NCBI GenBank assembly: GCA_017889705.1
Contig: JAGGAB010000002.1
Coordinates: 92,650-156,649 of the forward strand
Length of the DNA: 64,000 nt
Direction of reading: 5' to 3'
Origin: Bacillota bacterium
GTDB lineage: Bacteria; Bacillota; Negativicutes; Sporomusales; Sporomusaceae
The notes beneath the pieces are model-generated. The model was given only the letters and a program-made list of their open reading frames with translations, was not told the DNA's origin and made no database searches. The position numbers and the translations under genes were made by a program. This document shows positions 1-9,171 of the stretch, in pieces; position 1 is the first letter of the stretch, and each line of letters starts with the position of its first letter.

Positions 1-3000
1 CGGGATATTAGCGGCAACATGACCGCCAATACGCTCAGAGTGAGCCATTTTACCAAGCACACGCCCATCAGGACTGGTAATAGCTTCAATGGCCTGGAAA
101 GAACCGTTAGGATTAAAAGCTACGTCATAGGTGGCCTGACCGTCAAAATCAACATATTGGGTTGCGATCTGGCCATTGGCCGCCAATTGGCTGATTTCTT
201 CCGCAGTAGCATAAAACCGACCTTCCCCGTGTGAAGCAGGAATTGCAAAGACTTCGCCGGCTTCCACATTGCTCAGCCAAGGCGACAGAGTTGATACCAC
301 CTTGGTATTAACCATGCAGGAAATATGACGCCCGATTTTATTAAAGGTCAGTGTCGGACTATGCTCAGACAGGTCGCGTATTTCGCCGTAAGGAACCAGC
401 CCCAGTTTTATCAGCGCCTGGAAGCCATTGCAAATACCAAGCATCAATCCGTCCCGCTGCTGTAGTAATTCGGTAACTGCCTGTTTTACGCGCGGATTGC
501 GAAACACTGTGGCAATGAACTTGCCTGAACCGTCAGGCTCATCGCCAGCGCTAAAACCTCCGGGAATCATAACAATATGTGAATTGTCAATCGCACTGGC
601 AAGTGCTGCTATGGATTCCTCAATATGGGAGGCAGTGAGGTTGCGGATGACCAGCGACTGGGCAACAGCTCCGGCCTGTTCAAACGCTTTGATGGTATCA
701 TACTCACAGTTGGTGCCGGGAAATACCGGAACAAGTACCCGTGGCTTAGCAATGGCGACTTTAGGCCGCCGCGTATTGCGCAGTGTATAAGCAGTAAAGT
801 TTTGTGGCTTGCCATCGATAAGCTCAGGCCGGGTAGGGAAAACCTTTTCAAGCGGCTGTTCCCAGGCGGCAAACGCCTCTTCGAGGGTTATCGCCACACC
901 GTCAAGCGCAATAACTTGTTCTGTCGTTGTTTTTCCCAGCAGCTCATAGGCAATATCACCAAATTCCTGAGCAGCATCCAGACCTGCGGGGAGTTCGAGC
1001 ACCAAGGAACCATAATCAGGCGTAAATAAATCCCGAATAGCCACTTGTGCGGCAAAGGTCATACCGATACGGTTACCAAACGCCATTTTGCTGACAGCTT
1101 CGGCAATACCTCCTGCTTTAACCGGATATGCAGACAGTATTTTACCAGCCTGAATAAGTTGGGTTACTTTATCATAGGTTACTTTTAAAACAGCAAAATC
1201 AGGAAGCTCATCTTGATTGCGTTGCAGGCGGACAATAGCCACCTGACTGCCGATTTTCCTAAATTCCTGCGAAATTACCTGACGGACATCCACAGGGGTT
1301 ACGGCAAAGGCCACCAGTGTCGGCGGTACGTTAAGCTCATTAAACGACCCTGACATACTGTCCTTACCGCCAATTGCCGGAATGCCCAACTGCTGCTGCG
1401 CGTAAAAAGCACCTAATAATGCGCCGAATGGCTTGCCCCACTTCACACTGTCTTTTCCCAGCTTTTCAAAATACTCTTGCAGCGTCAGCCGCACAGTCCG
1501 GAAATTGCCACCTAAAGCCACTACTTTGGCTACCGCTTCAACAATGGCATAAACAGCACCATGAAACGGGCTCCAGCTGGAAAGATACGGATTAAAACCA
1601 TAGGTCATGATGGTACCTGTCGTGGTATCGCCTGACACCATCGGCAGTTTAGCTACCATGCCCTCAATAGGAGTAGCCTGATATTTTCCGCCAAACGGCA
1701 TAAGGACAGTACCGGCGCCAATGCTGCTGTCAAAACGCTCCACCAGACCTTTTTGGCTGGCAACATTGATATTCTGCAAAGTCTGCAGCCAAGTCTCTTT
1801 AACCTGTTGTGCAGTTATTTTGCCGCCAACAGGTGTGTCGGCAAAATAACTGGTATCTGCCGGCGCTGATACCTGCACAGTGGTATACTGCTTAGCACCG
1901 TTGGTATTTAAGAATGCACGGCTAAGGCTGACAATAGGTTTGCCACGCCATAACATAGTCAGGCGATTATCGTCAGATACCGTAGCCACACGGGTTGCCT
2001 CTAAATTTTCGGCATCAGCATATTCGATAAAATTCTGCGCATTCTCAGCAGCAACTACAACCGCCATGCGTTCCTGCGATTCCGAGATGGCAAGTTCGGT
2101 GCCGTCAAGACCCTCATATTTTTTAGGAACAGCATCCAGATTAATCTGCAGACCGTCTGTAAGCTCGCCAATGGCTACAGACACACCGCCAGCGCCAAAA
2201 TCATTACAGCGTTTAATCATGGTGCTGACTGCACTGTGACGGAATAAGCGCTGGATTTTGCGTTCAGTCGGCGGATTGCCTTTTTGGACTTCAGCGCCGC
2301 AGGTTTCCAGTGATTCTTCAGTGTGAGCCTTGGACGAACCGGTAGCGCCACCACAGCCGTCACGCCCGGTGCGACCGCCGACCAACAATACAATATCGCC
2401 AGGCTGCGGCTCCTGCCGCACAACATTCTGTTTGGGCGCGGCTGCCATAACTGCGCCAATTTCCATGCGTTTGGCAACATAGCCTTCATGATATACTTCA
2501 GCTACCTGGCCTGTTGCCAAACCAATTTGATTACCATAGGAGCTATAACCGGCTGCCGCACTGGTGGTAATCTTGCGCTGGGACAGCTTGCCTGGCAGGG
2601 TATTCTCCAGCGGCACACGCGGATCGCCGCTGCCGGTAACCCGCATGGCCTGGTAAGCATACGACCGGCCTGAGAGCGGATCGCGGATACAACCGCCAAG
2701 GCAGGTAGCCGCCCCGCCAAAGGGCTCAATTTCTGTCGGATGATTATGGGTTTCATTCTTGAACATAACCAGCCAGTCTTCACACTGTCCGTCAATATCA
2801 GCTTGTACCACAATGCTGCAGGCGTTAATTTCTTCTGATTCATCCAAATCAGTTAACTGTCCCTGTTTTTTCAGTTCCTTCATGGCGGCTGTGGCAATAT
2901 CCATTAAATTGATATCGCGTTCGCCTGCTTTTTCCCCATACACATAATTCCTGGCCTTGCGGTATTCCTGCCAGGCTTTGTCAACAGCCTGCGTAAAATG

Positions 3001-3732
3001 GCCTGGTTCAATGTCAACTTTTTCAATCTTGGTATGGAAGGTAGTATGGCGGCAATGATCTGACCAATAGGTGTCAATTACCTTTATTTCTGTAATTGTC
3101 GGATCACGCTTTTCGGTATCCCGGAAATAGATTTGGCAAAAATCCAGATCCTCCAGACTCATGGCCAAACCGCGTTCCTGAAGAAACTGGTTTAATTCGG
3201 CCTGAGTCATATTGGTAAAGCCTGTAAGACATGCCACATCCTCAGGCATGGTTACAGGCAGTTCTAAGGTTACCGGTTTTTCAAGCGCAGCCTCTCTGGC
3301 TTCCACCGGGTTAATACAGTATTCTTTAATTTTGGCAAGATCTGCAGCTGAAATTTGTCCTCCCAGCACCAGCACCTTAGCAGTGCGAATCTCAGGACGT
3401 TCTTTTTGAGTTAATATCTGGACAGACTGCGCCGCCCAGTCGGCCCGTTGGTCATACTGACCAGGCAAATATTCCATGGCAAACACAGTTTCCCCGGCAG
3501 ACACAGTAAATTTCTCAAGATAAACAACATCCACAGGAGGTTCGGAAAAAATGGTATGAAGGGAAGCCTCAAACTCGGCGTCACTTATTCCACTGATATC
3601 ATAGCGGTGCAAAATGCGCACCTCTGTCAAATTCGTTATCCCCAAATGGTGCTTTAAATCAGAATACACACCTGCGGCCTCAACGGCAAAACCCGGTTTT
3701 TTCTCTACAAATATACGACGAACGGCACTCAA
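1..3732 (-). CDS. purL: Phosphoribosylformylglycinamidine synthase, 3' truncated by window edge
   Basis: Converts FGAR to FGAM using glutamine and ATP in purine synthesis. The 1244 visible codons read as the long single-chain form. An AIRS-type ATP-binding core contains FKNETHNHPTEIEPFGG and GGRTGRDGCGGATGSS, and the glutaminase domain begins near the window edge with GICNGFQAL, whose Cys1101 is the expected nucleophile. The C-terminal part of the glutaminase domain lies outside the window. The start is a TTG at 3730-3732, placed behind a perfect AAGGAGGT at about 3738-3745; no ATG fits as well. A dispersed repeat (3747-3823) abuts this ribosome binding site, so the purL leader has been remodelled. 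The clostridial family is usually about 1250-1290 aa, so only a little is missing. Identification is secure. Confidence 0.95.
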   Translation of the reverse strand, partial: MSAVRRIFVEKKPGFAVEAAGVYSDLKHHLGITNLTEVRILHRYDISGISDAEFEASLHTIFSEPPVDVVYLEKFTVSAGETVFAMEYLPGQYDQRADWAAQSVQILTQKERPEIRTAKVLVLGGQISAADLAKIKEYCINPVEAREAALEKPVTLELPVTMPEDVACLTGFTNMTQAELNQFLQERGLAMSLEDLDFCQIYFRDTEKRDPTITEIKVIDTYWSDHCRHTTFHTKIEKVDIEPGHFTQAVDKAWQEYRKARNYVYGEKAGERDINLMDIATAAMKELKKQGQLTDLDESEEINACSIVVQADIDGQCEDWLVMFKNETHNHPTEIEPFGGAATCLGGCIRDPLSGRSYAYQAMRVTGSGDPRVPLENTLPGKLSQRKITTSAAAGYSSYGNQIGLATGQVAEVYHEGYVAKRMEIGAVMAAAPKQNVVRQEPQPGDIVLLVGGRTGRDGCGGATGSSKAHTEESLETCGAEVQKGNPPTERKIQRLFRHSAVSTMIKRCNDFGAGGVSVAIGELTDGLQINLDAVPKKYEGLDGTELAISESQERMAVVVAAENAQNFIEYADAENLEATRVATVSDDNRLTMLWRGKPIVSLSRAFLNTNGAKQYTTVQVSAPADTSYFADTPVGGKITAQQVKETWLQTLQNINVASQKGLVERFDSSIGAGTVLMPFGGKYQATPIEGMVAKLPMVSGDTTTGTIMTYGFNPYLSSWSPFHGAVYAIVEAVAKVVALGGNFRTVRLTLQEYFEKLGKDSVKWGKPFGALLGAFYAQQQLGIPAIGGKDSMSGSFNELNVPPTLVAFAVTPVDVRQVISQEFRKIGSQVAIVRLQRNQDELPDFAVLKVTYDKVTQLIQAGKILSAYPVKAGGIAEAVSKMAFGNRIGMTFAAQVAIRDLFTPDYGSLVLELPAGLDAAQEFGDIAYELLGKTTTEQVIALDGVAITLEEAFAAWEQPLEKVFPTRPELIDGKPQNFTAYTLRNTRRPKVAIAKPRVLVPVFPGTNCEYDTIKAFEQAGAVAQSLVIRNLTASHIEESIAALASAIDNSHIVMIPGGFSAGDEPDGSGKFIATVFRNPRVKQAVTELLQQRDGLMLGICNGFQALIKLGLVPYGEIRDLSEHSPTLTFNKIGRHISCMVNTKVVSTLSPWLSNVEAGEVFAIPASHGEGRFYATAEEISQLAANGQIATQYVDFDGQATYDVAFNPNGSFQAIEAITSPDGRVLGKMAHSERIGGHVAANIP

Positions 3733-3746
3733 AGTAATACCTCCTT

Positions 3747-3823
3747 ATAAATGAGACTTGCTTCAGATGGGGTTTTAACCCCACCTGAAGCTTAGTCGAA
3801 TTATCCAGTTAGTCATCGGAGAA
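3747..3823. repeat. Dispersed repeat family A, short copy A1
   Basis: This 77 bp copy carries the A end ATAAATGAGACTT, the first hairpin (TTCAGATGGGG paired with CCCCACCTGAA) and the other end GTTAGTCATCGG. It lacks the long second hairpin that full copies have between ATTATCCAG and GTTAGTC. It lies directly upstream of the purL ribosome binding site. It looks like an internal deletion derivative of the 130-150 bp element. Confidence 0.8.
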
Positions 3824-3929
3824 AGTAAGCAAAAACCAGCAATCTCTATTTACCGGTCTCAAATACTATGTAATCCTTAGCAGGATATTATTATTATTAT
3901 AATGACTTGTCAATTGAATAGCAAGTTGC

Positions 3930-3964
3930 AAAAAGCAGCCCTGCTTGCGCCGAGCTGCTTTTTT
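3930..3964 (-). terminator. Intrinsic terminator of the phosphate transporter operon
   Basis: AAAAAGCAGC at 3930-3939 pairs with GCTGCTTTTTT at 3954-3964. On the minus strand the stem is followed by a T run just past the end of the pit gene. The A/T arms are symmetric, so it could also stop transcripts from the other direction. Confidence 0.75.
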
Positions 3965-3981
3965 CACATAAGTATCTAGTA

Positions 3982-4980
3982 TTATGAATGAATAAAGAAC
4001 GATAGAACTTTGTACATCAGCGCACTTGTTGCCGCACTGAACGGTATGGTCAGAACCCAGGCAAACAGCATTTGCTGGGCTACACCCCAGCGAACAGCAT
4101 TTAACCGTTTGGATGAACCTACACCCATAATTGATCCAGACACGACATGAGTGGTGCTTACCGGCAAATGCAGATTGGTAGCGGCAAAAATAACCAGCGA
4201 TGAGTTTAAATCGGCAGCAAAGCCAGAAATAGGCTCAAGCTTAAATATTTTACCACCCATGGTTTTAATGATTTTCCAACCACCCATTGCCGTACCACAG
4301 CCCATTGCAGTTGCGCAGGATAATTTTACCCACAGGGGAACCTCTAACGAGGGTATCTGTCCGGAACTTAAAAGTGCTAACGTAATGATACCCATGGCCT
4401 TTTGCGCATCATTAGAACCATGGGAAAATGACATCATGCTGGCAGACAAAAGCTGCATTTTCTTGAAGCCGGTATTTATTTTACACGGCTCTTGTTTGCA
4501 GAAAATCCACATCATGGCAATCATGATAATATACCCGCCTGCCATGGCAAGCAGCGGTGACAATACCAGTGAAAGCACAATTTTTTCAACACCGGCAACG
4601 TTAATGGCCTCAAAACCTGCGCCTACAGACACAGCGCCCAAAACGCCACCGACCAAAGCATGTGAAGAACTGCTGGGAATACCAAACCACCAAGTAATCA
4701 AATTCCAAACAATGGCACCAAACAGCGCTGAAATGATAACAGGCTGATTAACCATAGAAGCTGCTTTTACAAGATCGCCGCCGATAGTTTTCGCCACACC
4801 GGTACTATAGAGCGCCCCGGCAAAGTTAAGCACAGCTGCCAGTATTACCGCATACTGCGGTTCTAATGCCCGGGTTGATACCGAAGTGGCAATCGCGTTG
4901 GCCGTATCATGAAAACCGTTAATATAGTCAAACGCTAATGCAAAGAATACAACGACGTAGAGTAACGTCATATCAGGCAT
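3982..4980 (-). CDS. pit: PiT-family inorganic phosphate transporter
   Basis: Integral membrane transporter for inorganic phosphate, driven by proton or sodium symport in this family. The 332 aa chain holds the two inverted PiT signature repeats: GFHDTANAIATSVSTRAL near residue 22 and PVSTTHVVSGSIMG near residue 275. It has about ten hydrophobic segments, as in short bacterial Pit proteins. The gene overlaps the upstream DUF47 gene by 8 bp, the usual DUF47-pit arrangement, so the two are co-transcribed. A terminator follows at 3930-3964. Phosphate is the likely substrate, although some members carry sulfate. Confidence 0.93.
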   Translation of the reverse strand: MPDMTLLYVVVFFALAFDYINGFHDTANAIATSVSTRALEPQYAVILAAVLNFAGALYSTGVAKTIGGDLVKAASMVNQPVIISALFGAIVWNLITWWFGIPSSSSHALVGGVLGAVSVGAGFEAINVAGVEKIVLSLVLSPLLAMAGGYIIMIAMMWIFCKQEPCKINTGFKKMQLLSASMMSFSHGSNDAQKAMGIITLALLSSGQIPSLEVPLWVKLSCATAMGCGTAMGGWKIIKTMGGKIFKLEPISGFAADLNSSLVIFAATNLHLPVSTTHVVSGSIMGVGSSKRLNAVRWGVAQQMLFAWVLTIPFSAATSALMYKVLSFFIHS

Positions 4981-5602
4981 ATTTTACAATGACTCCCTTT
5001 AATAAATTCGCAATGTCCTCTGAAATATCCAGAGTCTCTTCCAGGTGAAGCAGAATTTCCTTCCACTTGATGATCTCAATAGGATCAGTGCTTTCTCTAA
5101 ACAGCTTGGCCATTTCCTGACGATATAGTCTGTCTCCCAAGGCCTCAAACTCAATAATCTTAGAGCAACGCTCCTCGAGTTTTTCCCGCTGTTTTTTAAT
5201 CTCAGGCAAATAGGTAAATGCTTTATCAATTTGTTTGGAAGTTTTGGCGACAAGGGTTCCCAGTTCTCTGGCTCCCTCAGATGCAGTGCCGGCATTGTAT
5301 AACTCCATCCGTTCAATAACACCCTGGATACAGTCAATAACATCATCCAGCTTGTGGGCAATAGCGTAGATATCTTCCCGGTCCAGCGGAGTAATAAAAC
5401 TCTTATGTAGCAGACCGACAATTTTGGCAGTATTGACATCAGCTTTTTTCTCAAGCGCATCGATTTGCGCCATCAACTCAGGCAATTCACCCTCTTGATT
5501 TAATGCCAATTGCAATATTTCCGCCGCATTACGAATGATTTCCGTATTTTCCAGGAGATAACCGTAAAACTTTTCTTCACGTGGCTTCAAGCCAAATCCC
5601 AT
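4973..5602 (-). CDS. DUF47 family protein, PhoU-like regulator of PiT transporter
   Basis: A 209 aa all-helical protein starting MGFGLKPREEKFYGYLLENT. DUF47 proteins resemble PhoU, are cytoplasmic, and are nearly always encoded with PiT transporters, whose activity they are thought to modulate. The ATG at 5600-5602 is preceded by GAGGAGGATAATT. An in-frame ATG 15 codons further upstream has no comparable site, so the shorter start is chosen. It overlaps the pit gene by 8 bp. Family assignment is firm; the regulatory role is inferred from the family. Confidence 0.9.
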   Translation of the reverse strand: MGFGLKPREEKFYGYLLENTEIIRNAAEILQLALNQEGELPELMAQIDALEKKADVNTAKIVGLLHKSFITPLDREDIYAIAHKLDDVIDCIQGVIERMELYNAGTASEGARELGTLVAKTSKQIDKAFTYLPEIKKQREKLEERCSKIIEFEALGDRLYRQEMAKLFRESTDPIEIIKWKEILLHLEETLDISEDIANLLKGVIVKYA

Positions 5603-5711
5603 AATTATCCTCCTCAGTTTGTCGGATTCAACCTGATTATAGCACAAAGACCTACCTTTTGTTAACTTATTGTAAAATAATGTTAAGATTCTGTTAATTA
5701 TCTACTTCTTA

Positions 5712-6056
5712 TTAAGACTTAGCCACCAATACGATTCCGCCTAGAATTAGCGCCATTCCCCCCAGTCTGAGCACACTGATTGGTTCATGAAAAATAAAAT
5801 AAGAGGCAATAAATACCAGAACATATCCCAAACTGATCAGTGGATACGCATAGCTAAGTTCCACCGTACGCAGTGCATAAATCCACAGCAAAGTACTCAC
5901 GCCATATAGTGCCAGCCCGGCTGCCAGCGGCCAAGCAGCAATCGCCTTATCCCACAAGGAACCGTCATCTGGCAAACGCATAGCACCATATTTTAAGCCG
6001 ACCTGTCCCAGTGCGCCAATAAAAACCGAAAGCAAAATAACATATAACTCTTTCAT
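5712..6056 (-). CDS. Small EamA/SMR-like drug-metabolite transporter
   Basis: A 114 aa protein starting MKELYVILLSVFIGALGQVG with four hydrophobic segments, typical of a half-size transporter of the drug/metabolite superfamily (EamA or SMR type). Such proteins act as dimers in the membrane. The segment SYAYPLISLGYVLVFIASYF matches the family's conserved helix. The start used lies behind a weak GGATGG; a longer reading adds only nine residues. No neighbour suggests a substrate. ArnE/ArnF-like lipid carriers and multidrug pumps share this size, so the cargo is unknown. Confidence 0.75.
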   Translation of the reverse strand: MKELYVILLSVFIGALGQVGLKYGAMRLPDDGSLWDKAIAAWPLAAGLALYGVSTLLWIYALRTVELSYAYPLISLGYVLVFIASYFIFHEPISVLRLGGMALILGGIVLVAKS

Positions 6057-6374
6057 ATAACACCATCCTGCTAAAAAAAGCACCTGGCTTGTACCAAGTT
6101 CTTTGAAACACTGTTTGAGCGGCCTATACGCCTTGAATCTATAAGTAGAATAGCTTCATCCGGAGCAAGCGCCGTTTACAAATCACAGTTTTCTAGATTA
6201 GTATATTCCCGTTACAATCAGGTATTCCTGCCAAATTTGCCAAACTGTCCTTTTCCAGGACTTACATTGTTGTCTTCATTCGTGTATCAGCCGCCCCGTC
6301 TTCCACCCTTGACGATTACACCTTTGTCCTCTATTGTTAATATAGAATATGATCTGGTAAAGGAGACTGATGTC
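6057..6374. other. Divergent promoter region without a recognised gene
   Basis: This 318 bp gap separates the small transporter (leftward) from the DUF1624 gene (rightward). I see no convincing coding frame, repeat copy or structured RNA. It presumably carries both promoters. An open frame running through its right part into the DUF1624 gene is hydrophobic-poor and proline-rich and does not look like a real N-terminus. Confidence 0.4.
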
Positions 6375-7064
6375 TTGTCGCCTGCTGCCCGCATTATGGA
6401 AATAGACTGTATCCGGGGAATTGCGATAATCTTAATGGTAATTTTCCATACGGTTTTTGACTTAGCCTACTTTTATAACTGGCCTATCGATTATTTGCAG
6501 GGCTTCTGGTATTATCAGGGTAAAGCTGCGGCAATCTTGTTTATGCTGATATCAGGCATAAGTACCACTCTCAGCCGCAGTTCGATGCGCCGCGGCCTGA
6601 CTGTGTTTGGTGCAGGTATGTTGATTACCGCAGCGACCTATTATTATAACCCTACCATGTATATCCAGTTTGGCATCTTGCATCTTTTGGGCTTCAGTAT
6701 GTTTATTGCTCCCTGGACAACCAGACTGCCGGTCTTGCTGCTGACAAGTACCGCCATCATCTTTCTGCTTGCCGGTAACGTAGTTGCCGACCTGACAACA
6801 GCTTCCCCGTGGCTTTTGCCTCTCGGCATTAAACCGGTCAACTTTGCCTCGCTGGATTATTACCCACTGCTGCCATATCTTGGTATCATCTTTTTCGGCA
6901 TAGCCATTGGCAAAATGCTGTATAGCAGCAAACAATCACTTTGGCCCTCAGCTTTAACCAACAATTTTGCCTGCGGCCTCCGCTATCTGGGGCGCCATTC
7001 CCTGCTTATTTATCTTATTCATCAACCAATACTGCTGGCCATATTGTTCTTATTCCTTTCCTAA
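6375..7064 (+). CDS. DUF1624 / heparan-alpha-glucosaminide N-acetyltransferase-like membrane protein
   Basis: A multi-pass membrane protein of about 229 aa. The N-terminal EIDCIRGIAIILMVIFH is the signature of the DUF1624 / HGSNAT-like acyltransferase family, in which an Asp and a His near helix 1 are conserved. About seven hydrophobic helices follow, and the end LIYLIHQPILLAILFLFLS also fits. The start chosen is TTG at 6375, nine bases after AAGGAGA. The open frame extends 46 codons further upstream but without a ribosome site or family similarity. Family members acetylate or modify envelope sugars; the substrate here is unknown. Confidence 0.8.
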   Translation: MSPAARIMEIDCIRGIAIILMVIFHTVFDLAYFYNWPIDYLQGFWYYQGKAAAILFMLISGISTTLSRSSMRRGLTVFGAGMLITAATYYYNPTMYIQFGILHLLGFSMFIAPWTTRLPVLLLTSTAIIFLLAGNVVADLTTASPWLLPLGIKPVNFASLDYYPLLPYLGIIFFGIAIGKMLYSSKQSLWPSALTNNFACGLRYLGRHSLLIYLIHQPILLAILFLFLS

Positions 7065-7126
7065 CAAATAGTAGCGCTCCAAATGCTTTTGCCACCACTA
7101 ACTTTTTCATTTTCTCTGCCGGCATA

Positions 7127-7172
7127 CAAAAAGAGCCTTGGTAACAACACCGCGTTGCCAAGACTCTTTTTC
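7127..7172. terminator. Bidirectional terminator between convergent genes
   Basis: AAAAAGAGCCTTGGTAACAAC pairs almost perfectly with GTTGCCAAGACTCTTTTT. A runs on one side and T runs on the other let it end both the rightward DUF1624 transcript and the leftward ASKHA transcript. Confidence 0.85.
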
Positions 7173-7186
7173 TTATGCCTGCAAAA

Positions 7187-9028
7187 TTACCTGCCGCAAG
7201 CTTCAATATACATGCTTTTCATAAAGTATCGATTAAAGACGGCACTGCCGCCTAACTCAACATGAATAATATCACGGGATTTTTCCCGGAACTCGGCAAA
7301 ATCTTGCTGATTAAGCAGCGCCCTGACAGCCCCAGCATGGGCAGCATTGCCTGCTGCGTGCAGCTTATTGCCCTTCAGCCAGGGAATTAAACCTATATCC
7401 ACCGTGCTTTCCAGGTTAAGGTGGGCGGCAAATGTTCCTGCCAAAATCACGCCGTCAAGTTCAGTTGCCCCAAGTCCGGCCTTGTCAAGAAGTGTCCGGA
7501 TGGCTGCGCAAATCGCACCCTTGGCCAGTTGCAGCTGACTGATATCCTGCTGGGTCAAAACAACATCCTTACCGTTTGAACCAAAATGCAGCACAAACTC
7601 ACGGCATTTTTCCCCATTACGAATACGTTTCCTTAGTCCCGGCCCCAGACTTAAACCGTCCTCAAGGTCAAGCGGATCGACAATTTTCCCCTCCCGGGTG
7701 ATAATCCCGGCCTGACGCATCTGCTGCACAGCCTCAATTAACCCGGAACCGCAAATACCGGATGCCTCACCGCCGCCAATAACACTAAGCATAACCTGCT
7801 GGCCAGTAATGGTTACCCGCTCAATAGCCCCTGGCTGCGCCCGCATGCCGCAAGTTATGCCTGCACCTTCAAAGGCAGGACCGGCAGCCGTGGAGCAAAC
7901 CCAGCACCGCTGCCCGGCCTCTAAATACAATTCGCAATTAGTGCCAATATCAATTAACAGTTGGCGGCCCCTGCCCAGTAAATGCCCGGCCCCCAGGACA
8001 GCGCCCAAGGTATCACCCCCAACAAAACCGCCCACATTGGGAAACATAAGCACCTTTGCCTGGGGCTGAAGCATAAGACCGGCCTCAGCAGCATCGAGTT
8101 CCAGGTCGGTTGTGCACACAGCCACAAACGGCGACAACGCCAAGCAGGAAACATCCAGCCCTAAAAACAAATGATGCATAGTGGTATTGCCCACCACAAC
8201 AGCTTTATAAATATCAGTTGGCTCAGTGTCAGCCGCCGCACACACTGTGTTAATCAGACGATTAATACTATCGACGGCAGCCTGCCTCAGCCGCTTACGG
8301 TTGTCTTCACTGCTGCCGGCAAATTGAATGCGTGATATCACATCAGCGCCAAACGCCGCTTGGCTGTTACCTTCCGCTGCCAGGCCAAGCTGTTCGCCAT
8401 TTTCCAGATTATACAGCGCCACAGCAATGTTTGTCGTACCAAGATCAACAGCTATGCCGTACAGCGGCTTTATCGAAGCCCCTGGCAAAATTGCCAGCAC
8501 ACTGTCCTGCCACAGGATAACGGTAACCGTAAAATCCTGCTGCCGCAAGATGACAGGCAAATTCTGAAGCTGGTGTAAATCAAATTTTACCTGTTCAAGC
8601 TGAGTCAATTCCTGAATTTTATGCCGCAGCCTGTCCCAGTCTCCCCGTTCATCAGCCAGTGTGGGTGGTTCCACCGCGACCACCAGCCGGCGCAGGCCAC
8701 TATCTTGGCTTGTTATGTGCTGCGGCGCAAACAACAGACCGCTTTTCCGGTCGGTATCTCCGGCTGGCTTATAGGTTATAACCATACCATCACAGACTTT
8801 TACCTGGCAAGCCAGACGCACTCCCGCCGCCAGTTCTCCGGCACTAAGCTTGCGTTGTTCCGCTTCCAAAGGTTCCGGAGCAGCATGAGTAATTTGCACT
8901 TTACATTTTCCGCAAGTGCCCAGTCCATTACAGATATTAGCTATATTCTTATTGTTACGGATCAGAACAGCCATTATATTTTCGCCTTCAGTCACAGCTA
9001 TTGTTTCCGTATTAATGCTTATCTGCAT
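7187..9028 (-). CDS. ASKHA-domain protein with N-terminal 2Fe-2S ferredoxin domain (RACo/RamA-like corrinoid activator)
   Basis: A 613 aa protein. Residues 1-85 form a plant-type [2Fe-2S] domain with Cys33, Cys39, Cys42 (NGLGTCGKC) and Cys74. The rest is the acetate/sugar kinase-Hsp70-actin fold with GIAVDLGTTNIAVALYNLE and LLIDIGTNCEL. This architecture belongs to reductive activators that use ATP to reduce Co(II) corrinoid proteins in methyltransferase systems. The start at 9028 follows GGAGGAG; the frame extends 13 codons upstream without one. It is flanked by terminators and stands alone, with no corrinoid protein or methyltransferase in the window, so its client is unknown. Confidence 0.88.
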   Translation of the reverse strand: MQISINTETIAVTEGENIMAVLIRNNKNIANICNGLGTCGKCKVQITHAAPEPLEAEQRKLSAGELAAGVRLACQVKVCDGMVITYKPAGDTDRKSGLLFAPQHITSQDSGLRRLVVAVEPPTLADERGDWDRLRHKIQELTQLEQVKFDLHQLQNLPVILRQQDFTVTVILWQDSVLAILPGASIKPLYGIAVDLGTTNIAVALYNLENGEQLGLAAEGNSQAAFGADVISRIQFAGSSEDNRKRLRQAAVDSINRLINTVCAAADTEPTDIYKAVVVGNTTMHHLFLGLDVSCLALSPFVAVCTTDLELDAAEAGLMLQPQAKVLMFPNVGGFVGGDTLGAVLGAGHLLGRGRQLLIDIGTNCELYLEAGQRCWVCSTAAGPAFEGAGITCGMRAQPGAIERVTITGQQVMLSVIGGGEASGICGSGLIEAVQQMRQAGIITREGKIVDPLDLEDGLSLGPGLRKRIRNGEKCREFVLHFGSNGKDVVLTQQDISQLQLAKGAICAAIRTLLDKAGLGATELDGVILAGTFAAHLNLESTVDIGLIPWLKGNKLHAAGNAAHAGAVRALLNQQDFAEFREKSRDIIHVELGGSAVFNRYFMKSMYIEACGR

Positions 9029-9119
9029 AAGAACTCCTCCGCCATCCTGTACTCTGTCGCATACCATTTACTTACCCTTACACTAGTACAGTTTACTGGC
9101 TACGTCAATGCGCAAATAG

Positions 9120-9161
9120 AAAAAACCATTCAGGCGGCATTATAATGCCGCCTGAATGGTT
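9120..9161 (-). terminator. Terminator of the nfnAB operon
   Basis: A 17 bp perfect stem, AACCATTCAGGCGGCAT with ATGCCGCCTGAATGGTT, is followed on the minus strand by TTTTTTC. It sits 11 bp past the nfnB stop codon. Its stem resembles hairpin 1 of repeat A, but the repeat ends are absent. Confidence 0.9.
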
Positions 9162-9171
9162 AATATATCTT

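Noticed and set aside
6237..6374. 46-codon N-terminal extension of the DUF1624 gene
   Set aside because: Proline-rich, no ribosome site and no family similarity; TTG at 6375 with AAGGAGA is a better start.
9120..9161. Palindrome after nfnB as another repeat A copy
   Set aside because: Its stem resembles hairpin 1 of repeat A, but neither repeat end (AAGTCTC, CCGATGAC) is present; it is a simple terminator.
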